Of a stretch of 64,000 nt of DNA, positions 12,701 to 21,200 are shown piece after piece. Where the stretch lies: positions 50,992,250 to 51,056,249 of the forward strand of contig CM055895.1 of assembly GCA_029582155.1 (NCBI GenBank), in the 5' to 3' direction. The translations under genes and the position numbers were made by a program. Within the stretch, counting starts at the first letter, position 1. Each line of letters starts with the position of its first letter. This DNA comes from Panopea generosa. Its lineage: Eukaryota > Mollusca > Bivalvia > Adapedonta > Hiatellidae. Below the pieces are notes generated by a model that searched no databases, was not told the DNA's origin, and saw nothing but the letters and a program-made list of their open reading frames with translations.

Positions 12701-15480
12701 TTAGCAATGCAGGTGCCTTTGGGTACACAAGTGCTTCAGCTAACACTGGTGATATGACATTTGAACAACCTGCTTGTGCCAGGTTCACATGAAGTGGATG
12801 AGAAGTCTTTAGTAATTCTTAACTCTGTAGGAGTTGAGCGTACCTTGCTCGCAACATCAGCCAATATATCTAGCCCTTGTGTGTTTTCAGCTTCACATAC
12901 AGAGATCGAGTCTTGCGTAATATTGGTTTGATTAGCTTTACGATATAGCTTTTTATAGACATCATAACAAGGCGATGTACCTTCAATGTCATATCCTTCA
13001 TTGATCCTGGTATGGTATCGCTCACGGGCTGGTGTTGATATTGTTGTTTCGAACACTTCCAGTGCACCTTTTGCTATTTTTTGTTCTGTCGTATCATCTA
13101 TTGCAGGGGAGTCAACAACAGGCTCATCATCAACTTGTTTGGGACTCTGAAACGTGAGTCCAGGCTTTAATGTGTCACTAGTTATAACTGTGCTGTCCAC
13201 AGGATATATACCCGAAGATCTGAATGCATTGATCACAGTTAGTGGCTTATAGAACTGAAGATAAGCTTCTGTAAGTTTCTCAGCGAAGTTTTCCTTTCCA
13301 ATATCTCGTCCTGGATTTTCCCTTGCATATTTCCTGGCAACAAGATGCCATCTAGATTTCAGCGGACCAAATACCCCTTTATCAAGAGGTTGCATTAAGT
13401 GTGTGGCGTTTGGAACAATGCGATACAGTTCTATACCATCAGATTTTGCTTTCATGAATACTTCATGATCAACATGGCTGCTTTTTACACGCTCTTTTTT
13501 CCCGGGTGACATTTTCTTCCCCCTGTACCTTTTTGATATTTTACCAGCCATTCTCTGTGCTGGGCTCTTTGCGGGGCTCTTTGCATGAGTAACATTTTTC
13601 TTTTTCTTGGGACCCATCTATTGAAAATACACAAAATAATTCTCATACCATATGAAAAAGTGTTTGTAAATCTTTGAAAACATAGAATTATCACAGACAA
13701 CTAAACAAAAAAATGTAACAAGTTATGTAATAATTGAAAACCTGTAACAGTACAGTACAATATTTTTTTAAGTCTTTTAGCTTCCAACGTAATAGAAAAA
13801 GATGTGTTTTCCAGATTATATGGGGAGAGGGGCGTACGCAGTACTGCAGTTCATCAACTTTCATCCAATTTTCATTACGTGTAAACCTGAAGACAGGCGT
13901 ACGGACGGACAGACAGACGTATTGTAATAACATTCAAATAAATCTTTTGACTGCTAACCAACAAATGAATATCAAATTATCCCAACTTTTCAAGTTTTTC
14001 AACTTTTCAAGTTTACCCTGCCATTTGATTGATAACAATGTTTTTGAAATGGTCCCTCAAAAATGTCACGCATCCAAAATATGATCCGCTAATGGTACTG
14101 AGACAGACCTGTATTATTTCCTCGGTAATCTCGTGTCACGACTTTTTAATTAACAAAATCAAGTGTTGTGCAATTTGTGGTTGTAGTGACATCAAATAGA
14201 ACTTAAAAGTATGTACATACCTTGTTCCGTTAAGGAAATATGCAGTATACAAATATAACGTCTGTTAAAAAGGTAGTGTGAGTGACAGCAATATTTTTAT
14301 TTTGATTATCATAGTTGTTTTGACGAAAATTTACAAGTAAAATTCTTTTGATCCGTTATGGGTACTGATCCGCTATTGGCAAATTCACTGTATCAGACAA
14401 AAAATCACTAAACATTTTGAAAAAAATTATATTCATATAATTATTATGTCATTCATAAACAAGAAGCACATGGGACTTTATGGTCAACTCATTATCTGAA
14501 ATACATTCCATTCACATATGCCTACTCACTACTCAGTCATAAGAAATAACGTTTTTTTGTCAATACCTCTCATATAGATTTAGTAAAGTAGGCCCCACCC
14601 CCAGGGCCAAACCGCAAGACCCAAGGACATGCAATTCACAATTTTTATAAAGGATCCAGATACATCCATAATCATGCTCATCATTTGTTTTCCAGTGCTT
14701 CCTATATTGAAAAGAATATTTTCAAAGTTTACCTTGAATTTGACTGATTTTTGAGAAGTCGCAAACGTCAACTGTTTACAGACGCACGGGGACTGACAAA
14801 TGGCAACCACAAATTGTCCCTGAGACAAAGTCTCAGATGACCTAATAAAAATACAAATGATTGGATATTTCACCAAAACAAAAACTTGATTAAAATGGAA
14901 CAAAATACCCATTCTAAAAATAGATATAAATAGCATGCAAACAGCTCGACACCATTTACCTTGTTATTCATACTCTTTCCAAGATAAAACTATAAAACCA
15001 TGTAGTTATGGAATCCCTTTACAATATATTATTTTGGCATGTTTACAAATATATCTTTATGGCAATATTGAATCAGTGAGTTTAATAGGTACGACATTAA
15101 AAAAAAGAAAAAGTTCTTAACCAATTATAAAACTTCTGAATATTCCTAACAACCCTTAGGTGCGACAATGCTACATTAGAGTTTAGATAGGGTGGTTTTG
15201 CATCGATACTAGATGAAGAAAAGGGAAATTATAACAGGAAACTGGCCCCCTGATAGCCTGCCGGATAAATCACTTACAGGTCCAGAAGAAGTTTTGCCAA
15301 TTCTTTGTTACTCAAGTCTCCTAATTCCTCCTTCAAATCATTCCATCGATATATTTCGCTGCCTAAATGTACACGTGTTAAATTGCCAATGCGATTTTGC
15401 ATCTCTTTTCTTTTTTTCTTTTCAAAATCCGATTTTCGCGGACGACCCACTGGCCTTCGCTGCTCAGGTTGGGCCGCCAT
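4654..15480 (-). CDS. Multi-exon AT-hook / C2H2 zinc-finger protein gene
   Basis: A probable nuclear DNA-binding protein; targets unknown. Recognised exons, 5' to 3': 15480-15278, 14841-14733, 14697-14567, 10373-10223, 9646-9515 and 6754-4654. All have AG acceptors and GT donors. Phases fit for exons 1-2 (phase 2), 2-3 (phase 0), 3-4 (phase 2) and 5-6 (phase 2). The junction between the fourth exon (ends phase 0) and the fifth (starts phase 2) does not fit, so at least one short exon near 9.65-10.2 kb is missed or an alternative splice site is used. Domain order: AT-hook and basic N terminus, a short Cys-rich segment, a long acidic/Ser/Lys linker, then seven C2H2 fingers. The chain could be two genes if the exon links are wrong, but the terminal exon is secure. 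A pogo-like transposon lies in the third intron and a TTAA MITE in the last. Confidence 0.65.
6895..7090 (+). mobile_element. tRNA-headed SINE, family A
   Basis: Head with 'CTAGTGGTAGAGCATC' (A-box-like), then a body 'GTGTAATATTGAGCGAGAAAC', and a tail 'TTTCACAATTGAAGTAAAAT'. The same order recurs at 37861 and 53881. The 'GTGTCCTTGAG(C/A)AAGA' body in the other copies resembles a conserved central domain seen in many metazoan SINEs. Confidence 0.75.
7434..8076. mobile_element. TTAA-flanked MITE, copy 1
   Basis: Starts TTAA-AGGGA and ends 'CTGATATTCTCTC'-TTTAA, with internal sequence matching the 40,882-41,415 copy throughout (for example 'TTTTAAAATTGGCTA' and 'GGGATTTCCCAAC'). An extra ~19 bp follows the left terminus. 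No transposase remains. Confidence 0.75.
8112..8355. other. Intronic segment with duplicated TGTGTGGTTCCAG motif
   Basis: Two imperfect copies of 'CTGTGTGGTTCCAG' each followed by 'AAGAATAG(A/G)ATCACTGT' lie at about 8140 and 8269. Open frames exist on both strands but neither has a recognised domain. The 3' flank to 8560 ends in ATTCATTCATTC, typical of a retroposon tail. Confidence 0.35.
8640..8695 (-). repeat. Right arm of the inverted repeat begun at 3785
   Basis: On the plus strand it reads CGTCCTCCCTTTCCAAC then TTAAATGCTTAAAATCAAA, which is the reverse complement of 3785-3840. Either these are two copies of one dispersed element in opposite orientation or they are termini of a larger unit; the sequence alone does not decide. 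Confidence 0.65.
8745..9425 (-). mobile_element. tRNA-derived SINE, family D, split copy
   Basis: 8745-8990 matches 48,520-48,730 ('GGAGTATCA(G/T)GCCGCAGAC'), and 9300-9420 matches the rest, including the tRNA-like head in reverse ('TCTACCACTAGACCA'). About 300 bp between the halves has no counterpart in the other copy, so this one seems to carry an insertion. Confidence 0.6.
9515..9646 (-). CDS. Linker exon upstream of the zinc-finger terminal exon
   Basis: Acceptor GTTATTACAG|T and donor GGAAA|GTATGT, phase 2 at both ends. It reads 'PKVKNEQGEFRLIPTTSTPA' and ends ...TELESGK, joining exactly in frame to the terminal exon's FGMMLDSD. Polar, low-complexity linker with no domain. Confidence 0.6.
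10223..10373 (-). CDS. Fourth, cysteine-rich exon of the zinc-finger gene
   Basis: Acceptor TCGTCATCAG|G in phase 2, donor TTACAG|GTTCAA in phase 0. It encodes a small Cys cluster, GLCPNCVCDHCSSS, then ICSMCLG, which may bind zinc. The opposite strand is also open here, so the strand call rests on the phase match to the third exon and the Cys pattern. Confidence 0.45.
11296..11775 (-). CDS. Second ORF of the pogo-like element, HIRAN-like
   Basis: Open for about 160 codons on the same strand as the transposase. The centre reads 'LPIGHVPKSLAGYFRSVMDE', 'ILAEATGEPVPSFPPWP' and 'KEGGGVVIPANYFI', which resembles the HIRAN-like segment ('GHVPK..., TG..., GG..IP') of many uncharacterised invertebrate proteins. 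No proper ATG precedes the conserved part, so it is probably an exon or a relic. The family assignment is from memory of motifs and is tentative. Confidence 0.5.
   Translation of the reverse strand, partial: FVTLLSRGIFHIRYDRHTTIPPTSLLVDREYTNSHDINACLVWLPNLDAFPEETRSMVTDDKRQLNVTDIAGLPIGHVPKSLAGYFRSVMDENGEILAEATGEPVPSFPPWPASNKEGGGVVIPANYFITNHNIKEQFSKLSKLLQEMPEGSAMNLSLA
11796..11851 (-). CDS. Possible 3' exon of the transposase-PHD transcript
   Basis: After a TTTTCAG acceptor at 11,852 one frame reads 'EVRQTSSSPEYIDDEEP' and stops at 11,796; another frame, the one in phase with the CGA|GTATCT donor, runs on as a basic tail (STSTMKNPRKRESMK). Both are plausible and the choice depends on which donor is used. 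Confidence 0.4.
12222..13617 (-). pseudogene. Truncated pogo/Tigger-type transposase with PHD finger
   Basis: An ATG at 13,617 opens a Lys-rich N terminus (MGPKKKKN..., GKKMSPGKKERVK) fused to the C-terminal part of a DDE_1 domain: 'SSHVDHEVF', then 'NATHLMQPLDKGVFGPLKSR' with the third catalytic Asp, then 'AFRSSGIYPVD', a typical pogo-family signature. Near 12,770 the frame must change by one nucleotide to reach 'SPVLAEALVYPKAP', a Lys-rich stretch, and a Cys4-His-Cys3 PHD finger (CKGC, QCDSC, WLHADC, NCPDC). A donor at CGA|GTATCT (12,222) fits an exon starting at 11,851. The HTH and first two Asp residues are absent. It cannot be catalytic as read. Confidence 0.8.
14567..14697 (-). CDS. Third exon of the zinc-finger gene
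   Basis: Uses the second of two close AGs (TATAGGAAG|CAC), which preserves frame in phase 0; the first AG would give an immediate stop. It reads 'HWKTNDEHDYGCIWILYKNC' and ends GAGAG|GTATTG in phase 2. Ordinary protein-like composition; no domain recognised. The downstream intron contains the pogo-like element. Confidence 0.5.
14733..14841 (-). CDS. Second exon of the zinc-finger gene
   Basis: Acceptor TTTTATTAG|G, donor TTCAAG|GTAAAC. It enters in phase 2 and leaves in phase 0, giving a continuous reading 'SSETLSQGQFVVAICQSPC' after the first exon. It carries three cysteines in a short stretch (QSPCVCKQ). No domain recognised. Confidence 0.55.
15278..15480 (-). CDS. First exon with AT-hook
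   Basis: Starts ATGGCGGCC preceded by AAAC, a good initiation context. It encodes 67 codons: a PVGRPRK AT-hook at about residues 10-16, then a basic helix (KKKRKEMQNR) and a 'VHLGSEIYRWNDLKEELG' segment that resembles N termini of many uncharacterised invertebrate and fish proteins. It ends at GACCT|GTAAGT, a strong donor in phase 2. Start chosen because it is the only ATG in frame after the upstream region and lies just downstream of an NRF-1-like site. Confidence 0.7.
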
Positions 15481-15502
15481 GTTTACATATTTCGACCACC
15501 AC

Positions 15503-15512
15503 GCGCATGCGC
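15503..15512. promoter_or_regulatory. NRF-1-like palindrome upstream of the zinc-finger start
   Basis: GCGCATGCGC, an exact match to the palindromic core bound by NRF-1-type factors, lies 23 nt upstream of the ATG at 15480 in a locally CpG-containing patch of otherwise AT-rich DNA. Its position supports a TATA-less promoter here; function is inferred. Confidence 0.6.
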
Positions 15513-15724
15513 AAAGATTTAAAGAGTCCTGTAGCCAAAACCTTTTTCGAACGGTCTAGGCAAGGCCTATCAGGATTTTTCAAAATGTTGGAATAGGGCC
15601 TATTGGCTACAACGTTCCCCCCCCCCCCTCCCCCCAATAAACCATGTTTATGTAAACTCACTGTCCCCGCATTGACAAAAAGATATTAATTTAAACATGC
15701 GAAAATGATGTATAAAACGATACT

Positions 15725-16234
15725 GAAAAGGGATTTCCCAACTTGTGTTAGGGAATAGGCTGAAGTCCTCCGTTCTTCTTTGATTTATTTTTAATAGCTG
15801 GCAATATCAGGAAATAGTCACAATTCAATAAGAAAGACAACCCCAGAACCAAAACTAATATTAGATCAATCGAGTTGTCTCCCTTAGACAAATCATTCTT
15901 CTTACCAACCAATACAGACCATCCCCCGTCTAAATTTTAAGTTGGACTGATAAAAATTGCCAATAAATATATAGCCCTTCCCAATACTTTTTAAATGGGT
16001 CACGTGGTTTTATTTTGATTTCAATTTGATCCGTTACACAGGTTTACATGACATTTTTTGTGGTCATTTTATAAGTATTTTAGTCTAAATGTTTATTTTA
16101 AAAAGAGATCGAATAACGATGCCAATGTCTATTTTTAGAATGTGGATTCCGTTTCAAGTTTACCACTTTTGTCACGTGTTGGCGGAAATGTTTTAGCCAT
16201 TTTTAAAATTTTGAAAAATGCTGATAAATTCCCT
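15725..16234. mobile_element. TTAA MITE, copy 2 (left end missing)
   Basis: Begins at the internal 'AAAAGGGATTTCCCAAC' motif and runs to a right terminus 'CTGATAAATTCCC'-TTTAA, in the same order as the 40,882 copy ('TTTGATCCGTTACACAGG', 'GATGCCAATGTC'). Confidence 0.65.
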
Positions 16235-16384
16235 TTAACGTTTTGAAACAACCTCCCGCGCAAAAATAAACAAGTTATTCCAAAAAATCACTAGGTATAA
16301 CGTCATAACCTAATATTTTGTAAATTTGGATAAACCTTCAATTAAGATATCTATCCATTACAGGCCCCCTAGATCTAGATGATA

Positions 16385-16790
16385 TAAAAAGGAATATCAG
16401 GAATTTTAAAATTGGCTACCCCACACCAGTATAGATCTGTCATGCCTATGTAGGTCTATACTCACTGACCCCGTATGCCTATTGCCAAAACTTAAAGGAT
16501 ATTTTAAAAATGAACCATGTCAAAATAATATATTGGAAAGGGATATCCTAACGTGTCTTACGCGCCTGGGTTAGACTAAAATAGAATTACCCCATAAAAG
16601 TTCAAAATATTTAGTGACATATTAAATGTGCGCTCATTTTGATTTAAATTTGATCCGTTCTAGATCCTACAGGTTTACACGAAGTAAAATTGTTTAATCC
16701 GAGTCTGTACGACGATGTGAAGGTCTCCTGTATGACAATGTGAAGGTCTTCAAGCAGTATTTAAGCTTGCCACTCAAATTTCTAAGCCAA
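16385..16790. mobile_element. TTAA MITE, copy 3 (right end missing)
   Basis: Starts near 'AGGAATATCAGGAATTTTAA', follows the family order through 'GGAAAGGGATATCCTAAC' and 'TTTGATCCGTT', and stops before the right terminus. It sits directly after copy 2 in the same orientation. Confidence 0.6.
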
Positions 16791-17024
16791 TCCTAGCCAA
16801 TAACTAACATGATTTTTTCCGGGAGTGATTAAAAAAGGCATGGATTGGCAGCTTTTTATTATTTTTTCATAAAAAATGAGACGTAGGCCTACGTCAAGGC
16901 TGCCCATTGTCATTATATTTATCTGTATTGAGCTTTTATCATATGAAATAGCACAACATGATGATATCAAGCGTATGACTATCTAATGTAAAAATCATGA
17001 AATAATAAAAAACATTATTTGCAG

Positions 17025-17760
17025 ACGATGCAACGTTTGTAACTTGTGGTTTTGAAAAATAATTCACAACACTCATATCTATTTTAGAAAAATTTTAGCT
17101 TCATTTCAGGTCTAAAATTAAACACAGCAAAATGTACAATATTACGAACGGGTTTACTAAATTGTCCAACATAATTATATGCAAAAATAAAAAGTTTATT
17201 TGGAGTTCCGATCAAGCAATACAGTAAGAATTGTATTCAACAACAAAAGTAACAACAATTTTAATATTTTAAAATCTAAATTAACTCCAAAAATAGAAGC
17301 ATTCTGTAAACGTTTAAATGGGATTAAAAACATGAAAAGATTAAACGTAAAACAATAATTCAAATTTTTGAAAATAGTGACCTCAAAATGATCGATATTT
17401 ATAATTGTTTTAAATCATTAAAATCAAATTGGATAAAAATATTTTTAGATACTACAAATAAGAGATTATGGAAACGTTTTTATATAAACAAACTTGACAA
17501 ATTCGGTGGTAAAACATTTTTTGATAGTGACCTTCATATTAAAGATCTTCAACAATTATTCCCCAAAAAAGTTTTTTTTCAAGATATTTTACAATCATAA
17601 CTTGAAATGCATGACCCAGTCGAAAAATACTGCATTGGTAAACAAAACATATTGAATAATTCAAAAAAAAAAGAAGGAAACCAACCAATCTTTAATAAAA
17701 GTTGGTATGCTAGAGAGATAATATATATATATATAACATTTATATGATCATAGGAAACAT
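17025..17760 (+). pseudogene. Decayed L1/Tx1-type LINE reverse-transcriptase fragment
   Basis: Starts at an 'ADDATFVTCGFEK' reading (the RT catalytic A-D-D box), continues as broken frames, then an open segment at 17,388-17,600 reads 'SLKSNWIKIFLDTTNKRLWK' and 'FYINKLDKFGGKTFF', typical of the post-RT region of L1/Tx1 elements; further frames read 'NQPIFNKSWYARE'. Multiple stops and frame changes show it is dead. The 5' part is absent. Confidence 0.7.
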
Positions 17761-17879
17761 GATTTTTATAGTTTCAATGACTTTATTGAGTTAGTTTAAA
17801 CAATATTTTATTCACATAAGTACATATATTTAGCATACATTTAACAATAAAGTCATACGTTTAACGAATTATGTGGAAA

Positions 17880-18254
17880 GGATACAGAAAAAAGCTTTAG
17901 AAGCTTGTGTAAATCTGCTTCCATAACAGTTATTTTACATTTCTTATAAACTTTATCATATTGTTCCGAAATAATTTCAATTTGGCCAAATGTGCGAAAA
18001 TTGGTTAAAGAAATAATGGTTTATTCAGAATATTTCAAAAACTAAAAAAGAGAGTATTGGTTGAAGAGAGGGAAAGAAAGAAAGAGACTCCACTGATTTT
18101 ATTTTCTTTATCGGTTCATTCCGATACAGGGGATAGGTATTTTCCAAGTTTATGTTTATCAATCCAATCCATTCATTAGCCATTGTTTCTTACTATCCAA
18201 GATCAAATAGAGGCTTGTTGTTATAATTAAGTAGGTAAAAAACATAACAAGTCA
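17880..18254 (-). other. Likely 3' UTR of the LINE
   Basis: Follows the ORF2 stop on the minus strand, AT-rich, with an AAAGAAAATAAAA stretch. No terminal repeat or target duplication could be identified by eye. Confidence 0.35.
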
Positions 18255-21200
18255 TTATCTATTTAACTGTGTGCGATATTCAAAACGTTTGGTCTTTGTA
18301 ATATAATTTTGAACTGTCATGAAAATCGAGTTGTTGTCAGTTAATGTAAGATTTTCATTACCATACAGAAGATCGTTCAAGGAAGGATCAAGTGGATAAG
18401 CTAATTTTATTTCAGTCATCATTCTTTGTCTATATTGGTGAAATAGTCTGCACCTGAATAAATAATGATATGTGTCCTCAATTTCACCACAAAGACAATT
18501 TGGACTTGCAACTATGTTTTTATTGAATAAATGTTGATTCAAGTTACTGCAATTTGTACGAAGTCGTGTATGATATATTTGGGCAGTTCGGTTTCCTGTA
18601 TAATAATGATTTGGAACCTTTTGTTTATTAGCATTGATATTTGATTTGAATATATTAAGGGAAGGCGACTCTCTTATGAGGTGAGGAAGAGAATTCCATT
18701 CACGCACAGAAGACGGTAAGAATGAGTTAAAATATAATTGAGTATTACATGAAAACGTCCTAAGGTCTTGTGCATTTCGAATGTTATAGCCAACAAGATT
18801 CCCAACATTTTCAGGTAAGAGTGAACATAGGTACGAAGGAGATAGTCCATTATGCATTTTGTAATAAAGTATAAGTTTGTGTTTTTGTCTTCTTGTTTTT
18901 AAGGATTCCCAACAGGTCTCTTTGTACAGAGCTGATATAGAAACAAGTTTTGTTGCTCCCGTTACTATTCTTGCTGCTTCCAACTGAATCTTTTCTATTT
19001 CATTAACTTCATACAAAGTGCAATTATCCCAGACAATGTTAGCATATTCTAGAATTGGACGTATAAAAGTAGTATATATAATCTCAAGTGATTTTCTATC
19101 TAATTGAAATTTTAAAAGTCGCATAATGTTTATTCTTTTCCATGCCTTTTCTTTTATGTATTGAATGTGTTCATGCCATGATCCATTATTTGAAAAAGTA
19201 AGGCCCAGATGTTTATGAGTAATAACTTCTTGTATAACAGTTTGATTCATAGAAATATTTGGATGTATCGGTTTGTTGATTTTACGGGTAATAACCATCG
19301 ATTCTGTTTTATTTGGATTAAAATTAACAAGCCATCTATCAGCCCAGTTGTGAATTTTTCTGAGATCAGAATTTAACATAGAAGCGGCAAGATCTGGTGA
19401 TTCTACTATAATAAAAAGACTAGTATCATCAGCAAATAATTTTATGGATGAGCTTATATTTTCTACAATATCATTTATATAGACAAGGAACAACAGAGGC
19501 CCTAGGATAGATCCCTGGGGTACCCCGGCTTTCAAACTAGACATATCGGATGTACAGCCGGATACGACAACACATTGATTACGATTTTCTAGGTAATTAG
19601 TTAACCATGATAGGAGAGTTCCTGTTATTCCAACAGCATTTAGTTTAATAAGGAGTCCCTTGTGCCAAACCCTGTCAAAAGCTTTAGATATATCACAAAA
19701 GACTGTACGTATTTCTTTACCTTCATCCAGGGCCTTACAAAAGGTATTGTATATATCAACTAACTGGTTAACAGTTGAATCGTTCGGGACAAAGCCAGAC
19801 TGAAGTGCTGTTATAATGTTATGTCTAGTGAAAAAGTTAAATATATGTTTATGAATAATTTTTTCCATAACCTTTTCAATGCAACAAAGAAGAGAAATAG
19901 GACGATAATTTGATACATCGGAAGGGTCGTTTTTTTTAAAAATTGCACTAACATTTGCAGTTTTCCATAATTTTGGAACAGTACATGTTTGAATGGATCT
20001 GTTGAAAAGATTACAAAGTGGAACAGATAATTCATGTGAAAGCTCTTTGAGTATATAATTATTTATAGAGTCTGGGCCAGATGCTTTTCCCAGTTTTAGT
20101 ATTTGAAGAGTAGATTTAACCTCTAATGGTGTAATTTTAATAGTATTTAATTGAGGTCTTGTTTGACAAATAGGAATATCAGGTAAGGCTTTGTGTTCAT
20201 CGTTAAGAAAAGTTTGGGATGTGAAGAACTCGTTTAAAATGTTAGCCTTTTCGTAGTCGTCAGTGTATAATATGTCGTTTCTTTTTAATGTTGGGATTGA
20301 ATTTGATTGGTTTTTTGGTTTGATAAAAGTTTTTAGTGTTTTCCACCAGTCTGAGCTTGAGATATTTTGAGTTTTGAGTTTGTGTGCAAGTTTGTTAAAA
20401 TATTCGTTTTTACTATTTCGTACTAATAATGTGACTTCGTTGCGTATTTTTCTGTAAATTAGCCAATTATTTTCTATGTTTGTCTTTTTTGCTTTGTCAT
20501 AAATTCGTTTTCTCAGTCGCATTTTCTTTCTTATTTCATTATGAAGCCATGGAGGGTCAGACGGTCTAATATTCACAATTTTTGACGGTATCGTTTCTTC
20601 AGCTAATGATTTTATGGCATTAGACATGTTTAGGGCATAAATATCAATATCACTATCAAAGATGGAGTTCCAATCATAAAGTGATGCATTTTGTTTTAAC
20701 AGAGGGTAATTTCCTTCCTTATATTTCCATATTTTACGCTTAAAGCAATAGGTATTTGATTTAGTATACTTTAGAATACAAAATACTGGACAATGATAAC
20801 GTACATTCTGGTCTAAAAAAGGTTCACCTACACCGCAGTGGATAACGCAAATCGGATTTGATAAAAGGAATAAATCAATAAGTGAAGATGCATTTTCGGT
20901 AAAATGGGTGGGTTCAGTAACCATTTGAGTTAAATTATACTGTTGTAATATGTTTATTATTTTACTGTTTGATTGTTGGTTGAGTGTATTCAAATTGAAG
21001 TCACCGGTTATTATTATGTCGGATATGGTTGTGTCGTATGCAAGACCAATAGAATCGTCTATAGACGAAAGAATAGCGGCAGACGAGTTCGGTGGTCTAT
21101 AAAATGTACCAAACAAAATGATTTTATTTTTTAGGCGAATTTCTAACCAAATGCATTCAATACCAGGTATCTCTAGATCATATCTTCTTATCGCATGTAG

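Larger units (their letters stand above)
10687..14390 (-). mobile_element. pogo-like DNA transposon with TA target duplication
   Basis: 3.7-kb element bounded by inverted repeats beginning CAGTGAAT(G/T)TGCCAATAGCG that agree at 24 of 25 positions, directly flanked by TA on both sides (10,685-86 and 14,391-92). A subterminal motif close to CCAATAGCGGATCA recurs at 10,875-10,888 and 10,895-10,908 on the left and, inverted, at 14,082-14,095 and 14,349-14,362 on the right, besides the terminal copies. The minus strand encodes a Tigger/pogo-type DDE C-terminal half, a PHD finger and a second ORF. The N-terminal HTH domains and first two catalytic Asp are not found, so it is probably non-autonomous. 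It lies in an intron of the zinc-finger gene. Confidence 0.85.
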
